Assembly (NCBI GenBank): GCA_002401485.1 | Contig: NVTF01000010.1 | Location: 1 to 33,865, forward strand | DNA: 33,865 bases | Direction of reading: 5' to 3' | DNA from: Elusimicrobiota bacterium | GTDB lineage: Bacteria; Elusimicrobiota; Elusimicrobia; UBA1565 | Shown here: piece by piece, positions 9,349-18,519 of the stretch | How the letters are laid out: each line of letters starts with the position of its first letter | How positions within the stretch are numbered: position 1 is the stretch's first letter | Program-made: the position numbers and the translations under genes | The notes under the pieces: model-generated | Told to the model about the DNA's origin: nothing | Database searches by the model: none | The model's input: only the letters and a program-made list of their open reading frames with translations

Positions 9349-10554
9349 CTACCGGATGAAGCCGTGCACGATCTGCAGGAGAAACGCCGTTAAGAGGCCG
9401 GCATAGGTGCCGAGCACGTAGCCGCCGACGGCGAGAAGAACGCCTACGGGAGCGAGCGCCGGATGAAACGCACTGGCGACAATAGGAGCGGAGGCCGCGC
9501 CGCCCACGTTTGCCTGGGAGCCGACAGCAAGGAAGAATATGGGGGATTTAATTTTGCGGCGGGCGACCAGGAGGACGATTGCATGAATGGCCATCCACAC
9601 CGCGCCCACCAACACGAGGGCGGGAGCATCGGCGACGCGGGCGAATTCCGCTTTTGCACCGATGGTCGCGACCAGGAGGTACAGGAACAAGGAACCGATT
9701 TTGCTCGCCCCCGCTCCCTCGAGATTGCGGACCTTGGTGAAGGACAACGAGACCCCTGCGGTCGTGACAAGAATGACGACCCACGTAAAGCCGCGAATAA
9801 TCGAGCCGATCGGAGGCAAATGGGCCGCTAAAGTTTTAGAAACCGCAACCACAATAAAAGCGAGCGCGGTGATTGCTAAAAGATCAGCCAAATTCGTCGG
9901 TCGCGCGGTTTTCTTCTCGAACGCTTCAACCTTCTCGCGCAATTCATCAATCGATTTCCGGTCTGCGCCGATCGCTTTATCCATTTCCTTTTCGCGTCCC
10001 GCAAAATACAACAGGCAGGCCATCCAGACGTTGGCGACGGCGACATCCACGACCACCATCATGCTGATGGTTGATTCATGTGCGCCGACACTTTCACCGA
10101 TCGCGATGAAGTTCGCCCCGCCGCCGATCCACGATCCGGCGAGAGCCGCGAGGCCTTTCCAGGCCTGATCCCCGAATTCGACCGGGACAAAACTCCCGAG
10201 AAGGCCGTAGGCGATCGGGGCTCCAATCACGATGCCTGCGGTGGCGAGCAGGAACATGATGATGGCATGCCGTCCAAGCTTCATGATGGCGGGAATATCA
10301 ACGGATAGGGTCAGGAGCAGCAGACTCGCGGGCAGCAGCCACTTCTTTACATAGGTATAGAGAGGCGACTGCAGCGGGATAATGCCTATGTTCGAAAGAA
10401 CGGTGGGGACAAAATACGCGAATACAAGCAGGGGAACGATCTTAAAAACTTTTTTACCGGTCTTGTGGTCGTTTGCCTTGAAGAGAAGGGCGAGGACCCC
10501 GAGAAGAACAGCAAGAACCGCGTTGGGATTCTCAATTAGTGCGGGAGAGACCAT
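9349..10554 (-). CDS. DUF819 family membrane protein
   Basis: 401 aa polytopic; GSWIGGGANFIAIGESVG and SQANVGGAASAPIVASAFHPALAPVGVLLAVGGY are characteristic. Confidence 0.85.
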   Translation of the reverse strand: MVSPALIENPNAVLAVLLGVLALLFKANDHKTGKKVFKIVPLLVFAYFVPTVLSNIGIIPLQSPLYTYVKKWLLPASLLLLTLSVDIPAIMKLGRHAIIMFLLATAGIVIGAPIAYGLLGSFVPVEFGDQAWKGLAALAGSWIGGGANFIAIGESVGAHESTISMMVVVDVAVANVWMACLLYFAGREKEMDKAIGADRKSIDELREKVEAFEKKTARPTNLADLLAITALAFIVVAVSKTLAAHLPPIGSIIRGFTWVVILVTTAGVSLSFTKVRNLEGAGASKIGSLFLYLLVATIGAKAEFARVADAPALVLVGAVWMAIHAIVLLVARRKIKSPIFFLAVGSQANVGGAASAPIVASAFHPALAPVGVLLAVGGYVLGTYAGLLTAFLLQIVHGFIR

Positions 10555-10592
10555 TCCCTTAAATAATACTATAGGGATGGTGGGTTTAGGTC

Positions 10593-11126
10593 ATGCATCC
10601 GTATAAAATACGAGCAGATATGCGCGTCAACGACGATTGGCGAAAGCTGGTCTTTGTCGCGATTCAAAACGAGACGCCGGAACATCTCGCGTTGAAGCTT
10701 GCCGCCTATTTGTCTTTCTGGAAGGAAGAGCTCACGATGGAAGCCAGCGCCAAACACCCGGCGTTGGCCGGATCGCCCTTTCGCCCCGATCTTCTGGGGA
10801 CGAATATCGAGGGCCAGGTTTCCGTTTGGATTGAATGCGGCAAAACAGCGACGAACAAACTCGAGAAGGTGCTGCGCAAATGGCCTGACGCTAAGATCGT
10901 TTGCTTTAAGGAAAGCGAGTTTGTAGGACGCCAGTTTCGAACAACAGTCCTGGATGAGATTCCCCGCGGGGAACGCGTTGAGGTTTATTGTTGGAAGGAC
11001 GGCGGGTTCAAGGAATGGATCGACCTCCTTGCTGAGAAGACGGAGATCTTCGGCGAAGCGGGGGGTGTTTCCTTTAATCTCGTTGTCGGTGAATCCGTCT
11101 ACGTCGCGGATCTCGTTAAGGTTTAA
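10593..11126 (+). CDS. yaeQ: YaeQ family protein
   Basis: 177 aa; ETPEHLALKLAAYLSFW, GTNIEGQVSVWIECGKTATNKLEKVLRKWPDAKIVCF. Confidence 0.9.
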   Translation: MHPYKIRADMRVNDDWRKLVFVAIQNETPEHLALKLAAYLSFWKEELTMEASAKHPALAGSPFRPDLLGTNIEGQVSVWIECGKTATNKLEKVLRKWPDAKIVCFKESEFVGRQFRTTVLDEIPRGERVEVYCWKDGGFKEWIDLLAEKTEIFGEAGGVSFNLVVGESVYVADLVKV

Positions 11127-13126
11127 ACAGGCGGGGTGGTGACGATGCCGTTGCGGCGGTAGGGGTGAATATCCCAGCGTTGGCCGGCAATTCTTGAACT
11201 TCGGTACCAATGTGTTCCGGTGCTGTTGCGGCGCCAGCGCCCGGAGCGGGACGGTTCGACGCTTGCAAGAGTTCCTTCCAGAGCAGGCACCCGTTCTGCG
11301 ATGCGAATGGTGCCGTCACCTCTAAATCCCTCTCCGCGGTCCCATTGCTGCAGGTCCCGGTAGGATTGCGCTGACCAGGCCAACGCCTGGCGGGACGTAA
11401 AATATTTTTCTCGAAACGCGCGGGTGCCGGGATCGAAGCGGGAGTCCCCGGTCAATTGATAATAGCGGTACGCCGCGCGGGTGACGTGGCGAACGGTCTC
11501 CTTAATGTTGGCCACGCGTTTTTCACGGATCATCAACCCGTGCCACTTCACCTTGGTGTTGTAGAGCGCCCAGGCGAGAACGATATCCCCATCGACTCTA
11601 TCGAGCCTGCGTTTGTAGACTTTTTCCGCGCAGGCGATATTCTTCGAGCGGTTTTGCAACTCGGCGCGCGAGAGCCCGCATTCCCATCGCGCCGTTTCCG
11701 GAGTGATTTGAAGAACGCCGCGTGCGTTTGCGTGCGAGGTCCCTGCGTTTACGCCGCCTTCCGCTTCGGAAAGAGCGATGAGCGCGTTTGGATCGATCTG
11801 CCATTCTCCCGTTGTGGCTTCCCGGCGGATCGCGTTGACGAGATTGACCGGGACATTCCTAAAGGACTCGCGGCGCCCGGTGGGCGGTTCTCCGCGCAGA
11901 ATCGCGTGGGATTCTTCGCGGGCGCGGCGGACGATTGCATCGATAGGGGAAACGGGAATAACGGGTTTGATTCTTCGTGCCGTTCGAGGAGACAGCGGGT
12001 CCAAGGCGCGGCGGATTCCCTGCTGATGGGCGAGTTGAAATCGTCCTAGGTAGTACTTGGCGTTAGGGGGGATGCCTCCGTGTTTGCGGACATTGCCCGG
12101 TCCTACGTGAAAGGCGGCCACCGCGCGGCTGAGGTCGCCGCCGAATTGAGATTGAAGTCGATCAAAAAGGATGGCACCCGCGAGGATGTTCGCCCGGTCG
12201 TCAGAAATGCCTTTTCCAAGAATTTCCTTCTGTTCGGCGTTTGCTTCGCCTTGCGCCCATCGGAAGGTCGCCCGGCTGAGACCCATGGGGCCGTGGAGGC
12301 CGCTGCCCTCTCCAAAGCCGTTGCTATAGCCGCGGGAGGCGTAGATGAGTCCACGGAGAATATCCTGAGTTTTTGCGTCGTCGCTGGCGGCCGTGACGAA
12401 TCCATCGTGTTGAAGAGGGGGGGGCGGCGCGTCTGCGTGCGGGTCGATGAAGATTTTGGCGCGCGGTTTGCTCCGAGCGAGACGAATTTGTTCGCTGATC
12501 ACTGCGGGGTCCCGGGGGCTGCCGGCGGCATCGAATAAAACGGCGGCCGCGTCCATGTCGTGCAAGTTTTTAATCGCTGAGAAGTCAAAAACAGAGCCGC
12601 CGTTTTCTGAGGTGAGCAGCGCGCGGGGAAAGGAGGGACCGAATTTCTCGCGGAGGTATTGATCGAAGGCACCGGTATCGGACTTCAAATCTTCGGCCAT
12701 CTCGCGTGCGTCGGCGAACTCGACCGTCTTGTGATCCACGCGGGAAAGTTCGATGCGCACCTTGTCTTTGGGCTTAAAGCGGGTTTTTGCGTGAGCGATT
12801 TCAGCGGCGGCCTGGCTGGGCGTCCACGCGGTGACCGTCCAGCGGACAAATGTTTGGCCGTCCAAGGATTGCTCGACCCGCCCGGAAAGGAGCTTTTGAG
12901 GCGCTTGTGTTTCAAGGGTTGTTTCCAGCTTCCGGGCAAGGGATTGTTGATGGCGGGTCTGGGCGATCTCGTTTAATCCCGCAACGGGCTGAATATGGAG
13001 GTACAGGTGGTAGGCGGTCGGCCTTTCCTTAACAACGGGGTTTTCAGCAGCGGGTGCAGGGGGAGCAACAGCGAGAGCGCTTAATACGGCGGTCACGGCT
13101 GCGTAGTTCAACTTACGGCGCCACAT
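11123..13126 (-). CDS. Lytic transglycosylase-like protein with two SLT-like regions
   Basis: Region 1: GPMGLSRATFRW...NILAGAILFDRLQSQFGGDLSRAVAAFHVGPGNVRKHGGIPP. Region 2: ALIALSEAEGGVNAGTSHANARGVLQITPETARWECG. Start placed at MWRRKLNY (13126) rather than 13168. Confidence 0.8.
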   Translation of the reverse strand: MWRRKLNYAAVTAVLSALAVAPPAPAAENPVVKERPTAYHLYLHIQPVAGLNEIAQTRHQQSLARKLETTLETQAPQKLLSGRVEQSLDGQTFVRWTVTAWTPSQAAAEIAHAKTRFKPKDKVRIELSRVDHKTVEFADAREMAEDLKSDTGAFDQYLREKFGPSFPRALLTSENGGSVFDFSAIKNLHDMDAAAVLFDAAGSPRDPAVISEQIRLARSKPRAKIFIDPHADAPPPPLQHDGFVTAASDDAKTQDILRGLIYASRGYSNGFGEGSGLHGPMGLSRATFRWAQGEANAEQKEILGKGISDDRANILAGAILFDRLQSQFGGDLSRAVAAFHVGPGNVRKHGGIPPNAKYYLGRFQLAHQQGIRRALDPLSPRTARRIKPVIPVSPIDAIVRRAREESHAILRGEPPTGRRESFRNVPVNLVNAIRREATTGEWQIDPNALIALSEAEGGVNAGTSHANARGVLQITPETARWECGLSRAELQNRSKNIACAEKVYKRRLDRVDGDIVLAWALYNTKVKWHGLMIREKRVANIKETVRHVTRAAYRYYQLTGDSRFDPGTRAFREKYFTSRQALAWSAQSYRDLQQWDRGEGFRGDGTIRIAERVPALEGTLASVEPSRSGRWRRNSTGTHWYRSSRIAGQRWDIHPYRRNGIVTTPPV

Positions 13127-13237
13127 ACCTACAATATAGTGGCGTGGGGCCCGGAATACCAGAATCAAGAGGCCTAGTTCTTCGTAGGCCTTTTGGGAAA
13201 ACTACCGCTTTTTATTCTTTTCCGCTACACTGTCCCG

Positions 13238-13933
13238 ATGACCGAGCCCAGCAAGGAGACGATCCTAATCGTCGAAGACGACCCCGCGATCAGGCATATG
13301 CTGCGCGACAGCCTCGCGATTGACGGATTTCGTGTGATCGAATCTGACAGCGCTGAGCGGGGCTTTCAACTATTTGTAACCCGGGAGCCCGATCTTGTTG
13401 TGCTCGACGTTCAGCTCCCGGACGGGTCGGGATTTGATGTTTGCCGCAAAATCAGGGCGAGCTCGGGAAAGTCGAAGACTCCGATCATGATGCTGACCGC
13501 GCAAGGTCATCTGGAATCAAAAATTACCGGATTGTCGGCCGGGGCGGATCAATATTTGGTCAAACCGGTGCATCCGCTTGAATTTATGCAATGGGTCAAG
13601 GCCCTCTTGCGGCGTGTTGAGTTTGAATCGGGCGGCGGAACAAAATTGGTGCTCGGCGAATTAACACTCATGGTGGAAACGCGCGAAGCCTGGTTTGAGT
13701 CGATGCCCTTGAGCCGACTCACACCCAAGGAATTTGAGCTGCTCCATTATTTGGTCAAACACCGCGACCGGGTGGTCAGCCGCAAAGAAATTCTCTCCAA
13801 GCTTTGGAAAACGGTCGCCGTTGATCATACCGTGGATACCCATGTTCGCAATCTGAGAAAGAAGCTTCCTACCGTCATCTCGGATCGGATCCAAAATGTC
13901 CGAGGCAGGGGATTTCACTACTTCTACGATTAA
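13238..13933 (+). CDS. OmpR/PhoB-family response regulator
   Basis: REC (ILIVEDDPAIRHML, VVLDVQLPDGSGFD, MLTAQGH, YLVKPVHP) plus winged helix (LTPKEFELLHYLVKHRDRVVSRKEILSKLWK...DTHVRNLRKKL). Confidence 0.95.
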   Translation: MTEPSKETILIVEDDPAIRHMLRDSLAIDGFRVIESDSAERGFQLFVTREPDLVVLDVQLPDGSGFDVCRKIRASSGKSKTPIMMLTAQGHLESKITGLSAGADQYLVKPVHPLEFMQWVKALLRRVEFESGGGTKLVLGELTLMVETREAWFESMPLSRLTPKEFELLHYLVKHRDRVVSRKEILSKLWKTVAVDHTVDTHVRNLRKKLPTVISDRIQNVRGRGFHYFYD

Positions 13934-13945
13934 TCCCCTTCCCCT

Positions 13946-14437
13946 TTAAAGCGGAAGACTGAAGTTCCACGAGATACGATGGTGGGTGCGATCGGTGCTG
14001 CTGATCGCGTATTGCAGATTGTGGTGTTTGCCGGTCGGATAGGAAATTGCGGTATAGAGATTCCCGTCTGCGGCATAAGAGGCTTGGAGGGATGTTTTTT
14101 GAATTCTGATGGCGAGTTTTGCGACCGGCGTGCCGCCCAAGGTGTAATCCGCTTTTAGATTGAAATTCCCGCGGGCCCCCCACGATGATCCCAGAAGATG
14201 TTTGGAGAGGCGGCGTCCTCTCAAATCGACGGTCAAATCGGGTACGGGAACGAGTCCTTCCAGAGCTTTTCCCGCTTTTGCGACAGCACGTTCAACCGCC
14301 TTAAAAGCCTCGACCTCAGGCAGTTTTATGGAGCGGAAGGCTTCACGAACTTCGGATGGAATTTCGGTCGCATTCGCCTCGGACGGGCTGAAAGTGGTGG
14401 TCAGGAGCAGCGCTAAGGTGATCGTTATCTTCTTCAT
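13946..14437 (-). CDS. Hypothetical secreted protein
   Basis: Signal peptide MKKITITLALLLTTTFSPSEANA; start chosen at 14437 within the longer ORF. Confidence 0.65.
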   Translation of the reverse strand: MKKITITLALLLTTTFSPSEANATEIPSEVREAFRSIKLPEVEAFKAVERAVAKAGKALEGLVPVPDLTVDLRGRRLSKHLLGSSWGARGNFNLKADYTLGGTPVAKLAIRIQKTSLQASYAADGNLYTAISYPTGKHHNLQYAISSTDRTHHRISWNFSLPL

Positions 14438-14583
14438 GGTTTCAGGATACTCCAGGTACGAGCAGTCTCCCATGAAAGTTTCCTTGAATATTAAAAGTAT
14501 TAAAAAATAAGGAGAAATTAGAAATACCATCAAGACCTTGTAAATTCCATGAACCGGGGTTATGCTCGCAATAGTGAAAAACT

Positions 14584-15309
14584 ATGGGATTCTCACTGAA
14601 TATTAATCTGGGCTCCAAGGGCTGGGGAGCGTCCCATGAGGGATCGGTGCTCCCGGAGACAGACTATGCCCCGGGGAGCGGAAACCGGGTCCTTATTGAC
14701 CACAAAGATGCGGTCTCGGTGGCTATACTCCCGATGATTTTGGGAGTTGTTTTTACCGGAATTTCCGTCTTTATTTTTTTTGAGAACAGCTATAGTTCCG
14801 AATGGATTTTGAAGATTATCATGTGGATTTTTGCCCCTATCGGCCTCTTTTTGTTCTTTAAGGGTGTGCAGACCCTGATCCTATCCATGAAATTCGCGCC
14901 CGGCCGCCTTGCGCCGAGTGTTTGGCCGCTTCGTTTGGGCCAGTCTTTTTCAATGGAATATCGCCGACGTTCTAAAGCCGATGGCACGGTTGATCGAATG
15001 GCGGCCCGGATTTACATCGTTGAAACCGCGATTTATCAACGCGGAACCGATACGGTTACCGATACTGAAGAGGTGTATACCCAGGATCTGGGATATGCCA
15101 TCGCCTCGCAGGGCGGCGATCAAGTCTATCGCGGGCAATGGGATGTTCAAATTCCCGGGGACGGCATGGCGTCCTTTGATGTGAGCCGCAACAAGGTCGA
15201 TTGGATGGTGGAAGTGAAAATGTACGATGGCGAGAAAGAGATCGATGATTCCACCTTCAAGTTGGTGGTGCTGCCTGAAATTGCGGCGGCCAACGAGGTC
15301 TCCTCATGA
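14584..15309 (+). CDS. Membrane-anchored protein with arrestin-like beta-sandwich candidate domain
   Basis: 241 aa; two TM segments (VAILPMILGVVFTGISVFIFF; ILKIIMWIFAPIGLFLFFKGV), beta-rich C-terminus. Stop overlaps next start (ATGA). Confidence 0.75.
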   Translation: MGFSLNINLGSKGWGASHEGSVLPETDYAPGSGNRVLIDHKDAVSVAILPMILGVVFTGISVFIFFENSYSSEWILKIIMWIFAPIGLFLFFKGVQTLILSMKFAPGRLAPSVWPLRLGQSFSMEYRRRSKADGTVDRMAARIYIVETAIYQRGTDTVTDTEEVYTQDLGYAIASQGGDQVYRGQWDVQIPGDGMASFDVSRNKVDWMVEVKMYDGEKEIDDSTFKLVVLPEIAAANEVSS

Positions 15310-15680
15310 TGGAGATTGAGTTTATCAACGCGTCGAATCAAGTCGCGGGAGGCGCGGTGGCGGGGCAGCTAATCCTCCAACCGAAGGAAGATGTTCGCAT
15401 TCAGGCGTCTTCGGTTTCCCTGCACTGGAGAACGGAGGGCCGGGGCGACACGAATGAAGCCGAGGTCTCCAAGGTCGATTTAGGGGCTCTCGGGGATCTT
15501 TCCTCGCGGGATCAGCGCCGTTTTGCATTTGAATTGCCGATCCATCCCGATGGCCCTATTACCTACGATGGAACATTGATACGGGTTATCTGGGAAGTGC
15601 GTGTGCATCTCGATGTTCCGTGGGGTTGGGATAAGAAGCAGGTTTTTCCTGTTCGGGTGGTGCCGCGCGGGGGTGTATGA
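15306..15680 (+). CDS. Arrestin/Spo0M-like small protein
   Basis: 124 aa; IHPDGPITYDGTLIRVIWEVRVHLDVPWGWDKKQVFPVRV resembles arrestin-N strands. Overlaps the next gene by 4 nt. Confidence 0.7.
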   Translation: MMEIEFINASNQVAGGAVAGQLILQPKEDVRIQASSVSLHWRTEGRGDTNEAEVSKVDLGALGDLSSRDQRRFAFELPIHPDGPITYDGTLIRVIWEVRVHLDVPWGWDKKQVFPVRVVPRGGV

Positions 15681-16306
15681 ACGATCCCTATCACGCGGTG
15701 GGACTGCACCGTAATCCGTTTCGCATCGACCCCGATCCCGGTGTTGTCGAATCACTGTTTCTGAGTCGTGCCTCCCCGAAAGTTCCGGCGCCGAAGGGTC
15801 GACGTTTCCTGCAGGTGATGGGTCCGAGGGGTGCCGGAAAAACAACGTTGCTGCTGCATTGGCGCCGCACCGTTTCGGGTCCGTATCGGTATGTGCCGCC
15901 GAGTCTCGAGCGGTGGCTGCCGCTGCCGATAGCGCCGCTTGTGTATTGGGACGAAGCGGACCGGGTTCCGGCGGAACTTTTCTATCCCGCATTGGCGGCT
16001 TCCCGTCTCTTCGAGTCAACGGTAGTGGTGGGAACCCACGAGGATTTAGGCGCGGCGGCCGCGCGTTTTGGTTTTACGGTTGAGACCTTTGAGATTCCGG
16101 TGATCCGGCCTGAAGAAGTCATGCGTTGGGCGGAGGTTCGCATTCGTGCCGACTCCATGGAACCGGGGTCGCCGGGACTTGTTCTCGAGTATGAAGAGGC
16201 CTGCAGGGTCGCCCGGGACGCCGATCGCAGTTGGCGGCGGGTGGGGGGACACTTGCACCGTTGGGCGGCGGGCATTGTGAATCGGTCGACGACAAGTTAC
16301 ACTTGA
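15677..16306 (+). CDS. ExeA-like P-loop ATPase
   Basis: 209 aa; Walker A GPRGAGKTTLL, Walker B-like APLVYWDEADRV, VVVGTHEDL. Confidence 0.75.
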   Translation: MNDPYHAVGLHRNPFRIDPDPGVVESLFLSRASPKVPAPKGRRFLQVMGPRGAGKTTLLLHWRRTVSGPYRYVPPSLERWLPLPIAPLVYWDEADRVPAELFYPALAASRLFESTVVVGTHEDLGAAAARFGFTVETFEIPVIRPEEVMRWAEVRIRADSMEPGSPGLVLEYEEACRVARDADRSWRRVGGHLHRWAAGIVNRSTTSYT

Positions 16307-16322
16307 GGAAGGAGATATTCTT

Positions 16323-17078
16323 ATGATGCGAAGCGCTAACCCGACGCTCAGCCAAGATACCTTTATCGACGCCGCCCGCATGCTGCGTGAGGCCGAGCCT
16401 TCCTCGATGACAATCGACGGAACCGTCAACAAGACCGGCCTCTTGCTTGCGGGCTGCATGCTGACTGCCGGATTTACCTGGAATCGTTTTTTTACCGAGG
16501 GGGCGGCCTCCGTGCAGGGTTTGATGATGATCGGACTCTTCGGCGGATTGATCGCCGCAGTCGTCACCATTTTCAAGAAGGAATGGGCACCGGTGAGCGC
16601 TCCGGCGTACGCATTGCTTGAGGGGTTTTTTCTCGGCGGTATTTCAGCGCGTTTTGAGGCGATGTTTCCTGGAATTGTAATCCAGGCGGTTGGATTAACG
16701 TTTACGACTCTCTTTTCACTGTTGATGGCCTATAAGTCGGGCTTGATCCGGGCGACCGAGAACTACAAACTCATGGTGTCGGCCGCGACGGGCGGCATCT
16801 GCCTGCTCTACCTGGTTAACTTTGCCATGAGTTTCTTCGGGGCGCAGGTTCCCTATATTCATGAGAGCGGGCTGATCGGCATCGGCTTCAGCATGTTTGT
16901 GGTCGGCATCGCCGCCGCAAACCTTGTTCTCGATTTCGATTTTATCGAAGCCGGCGCCGAGCAAGGCGCGCCTAAATTTATGGAATGGTACGGGGCGTTC
17001 GGGCTCATGGTAACGCTTGTCTGGCTGTACCTCGAAATTCTGCATCTCCTCGCGAAACTTCAGTCCCGTCGGGATTGA
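16323..17078 (+). CDS. Bax inhibitor-1/YccA family membrane protein
   Basis: 251 aa, about 7 TM; ends ...VLDFDFIEAGAEQGAPKFMEWYGAFGLMVTLVWLYLEILHLLAKLQSRRD, typical of the family. SD GGAAGGAGA upstream. Confidence 0.9.
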   Translation: MMRSANPTLSQDTFIDAARMLREAEPSSMTIDGTVNKTGLLLAGCMLTAGFTWNRFFTEGAASVQGLMMIGLFGGLIAAVVTIFKKEWAPVSAPAYALLEGFFLGGISARFEAMFPGIVIQAVGLTFTTLFSLLMAYKSGLIRATENYKLMVSAATGGICLLYLVNFAMSFFGAQVPYIHESGLIGIGFSMFVVGIAAANLVLDFDFIEAGAEQGAPKFMEWYGAFGLMVTLVWLYLEILHLLAKLQSRRD

Positions 17079-17084
17079 GTTTTT

Positions 17085-18506
17085 GTGCGTTTGATCCTGT
17101 TCTCCGCGCTTTTCTGTATCGTCGTTTTACCGTCGGGGAATGCGGAGGATTATAACGCCGCCCAGGCAAATATCGATGCGATAGAGGCGATGATTCGCGA
17201 GAAACGCGAGGATATTCTCTCGTCGGGATCCCAATATGAGCGGCTGCAGAATCAGAGGTCGCTCGAGCAATCGGAACAAGCCCTCCGCGATGCCCGGCGA
17301 ACGTTGGATGAGATAAAAAAATCGCTCCAGCCGGGAACGAAGGAGTGGGACCAAGAGCTGTTAATCAAGGATGGCCGTGAGTTTCGATCCATTCCTGGTA
17401 GAGAAAAGGATAAGGACAAGGAGGACGAATATAAATACGGAGTCGGGGCTCCCGACGTTGGGCCCGGCGCGGCGATGGATCCGCGCGTGCATCAGCATTC
17501 GTGGGTTGGCGAACCCGGTTCGGGTCCCCGAGGCCCCTTAAAACCGATTGAAATTCCGAAGGTTCCCACGGGGCAGCCTGCGATGAATGGCGTCGATCGG
17601 GTGCATCCCGGCGAGATTCTTTACGGCCGGCCCGCCGGATTTCGCAACAGCCATCGGGGACCGATCCAAGACCCTCGAGAGAGGAAACGTCGTCACGCCG
17701 AGTCTGTCAGCGAATTAAAAAATGCGCCCATCCCTCCTTCGACCGGCAGCGCGCTTGGGGCTGTGCCCGATGTTGATGACGGGGGGCCGATCTTAAATCC
17801 CAATGGTTTCGGGGACACCGGGCGATCCTTTCCCAAGTTGGCGCCCAACGGATTCACCTTCGATGGCCCGGAAGGAGAAATGCTGAAGCAGTTTCCGGAA
17901 CTGGAGATTCGCGAGCGCGGGGTGAGGGGGGAAGGCATCACCCTGATCCGGGATGCGGGGCGCCGTTTGCGTTTAGGAGACACTGGAGGCGCGCTGCGGT
18001 CCGCGGATCGTCTGGCGCAAATCTCTCCGAAGGATCCCGGCGTGCACGAAATGAGGGCTTTGATTCTTAACCGCTTGGGCCGCTTTGTGGAAGCGGAGTC
18101 TGCAGCTCGTTTATCGTTGACGCTGGATGATTCGCGCGGCTCTGCCTGGCGAACACTCGCGTGGGCGCAATTTAAACAAGGCAAGGCGGCCGCGGCGCTG
18201 CGCAGCGCTGAACGCGCGCTGGTGTTGGACCCTCAAGACGCCTCCGCGTTGGCCCTGCGCGCCTACGCCCTGGAGCGTTTGGGCCAACGGAAACAAGCCC
18301 TGCAGTCCATTCAACAGGCCGCCAAAATTCTCCCCGCGTCGTTTGCCGCCGCAGCGGCGCGCGCCGCAGGAGGTGCTCCGGTTTCCCCAAGCCCCGCTCC
18401 GTCCCCGCCTCCCGCTAAGAAGTTCGACCTCCCGCTTTGGGTGGGAGGAGTTGCCGCCGGCGGCCTATTGCTGGGTGTAGGGTGGTTTGCCTTTAAGACC
18501 AAATAG
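17085..18506 (+). CDS. TPR-repeat protein with signal peptide and C-terminal TM
   Basis: 473 aa, GTG start; TPR-like AESAARLSLTLDDSRGSAWRTLAWAQFKQGKAAAALRSAERALVLDPQDASALALRAYALERLG; C-terminal TM. Confidence 0.8.
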   Translation: MRLILFSALFCIVVLPSGNAEDYNAAQANIDAIEAMIREKREDILSSGSQYERLQNQRSLEQSEQALRDARRTLDEIKKSLQPGTKEWDQELLIKDGREFRSIPGREKDKDKEDEYKYGVGAPDVGPGAAMDPRVHQHSWVGEPGSGPRGPLKPIEIPKVPTGQPAMNGVDRVHPGEILYGRPAGFRNSHRGPIQDPRERKRRHAESVSELKNAPIPPSTGSALGAVPDVDDGGPILNPNGFGDTGRSFPKLAPNGFTFDGPEGEMLKQFPELEIRERGVRGEGITLIRDAGRRLRLGDTGGALRSADRLAQISPKDPGVHEMRALILNRLGRFVEAESAARLSLTLDDSRGSAWRTLAWAQFKQGKAAAALRSAERALVLDPQDASALALRAYALERLGQRKQALQSIQQAAKILPASFAAAAARAAGGAPVSPSPAPSPPPAKKFDLPLWVGGVAAGGLLLGVGWFAFKTK

Positions 18507-18519
18507 GTAGGCTTTACGT

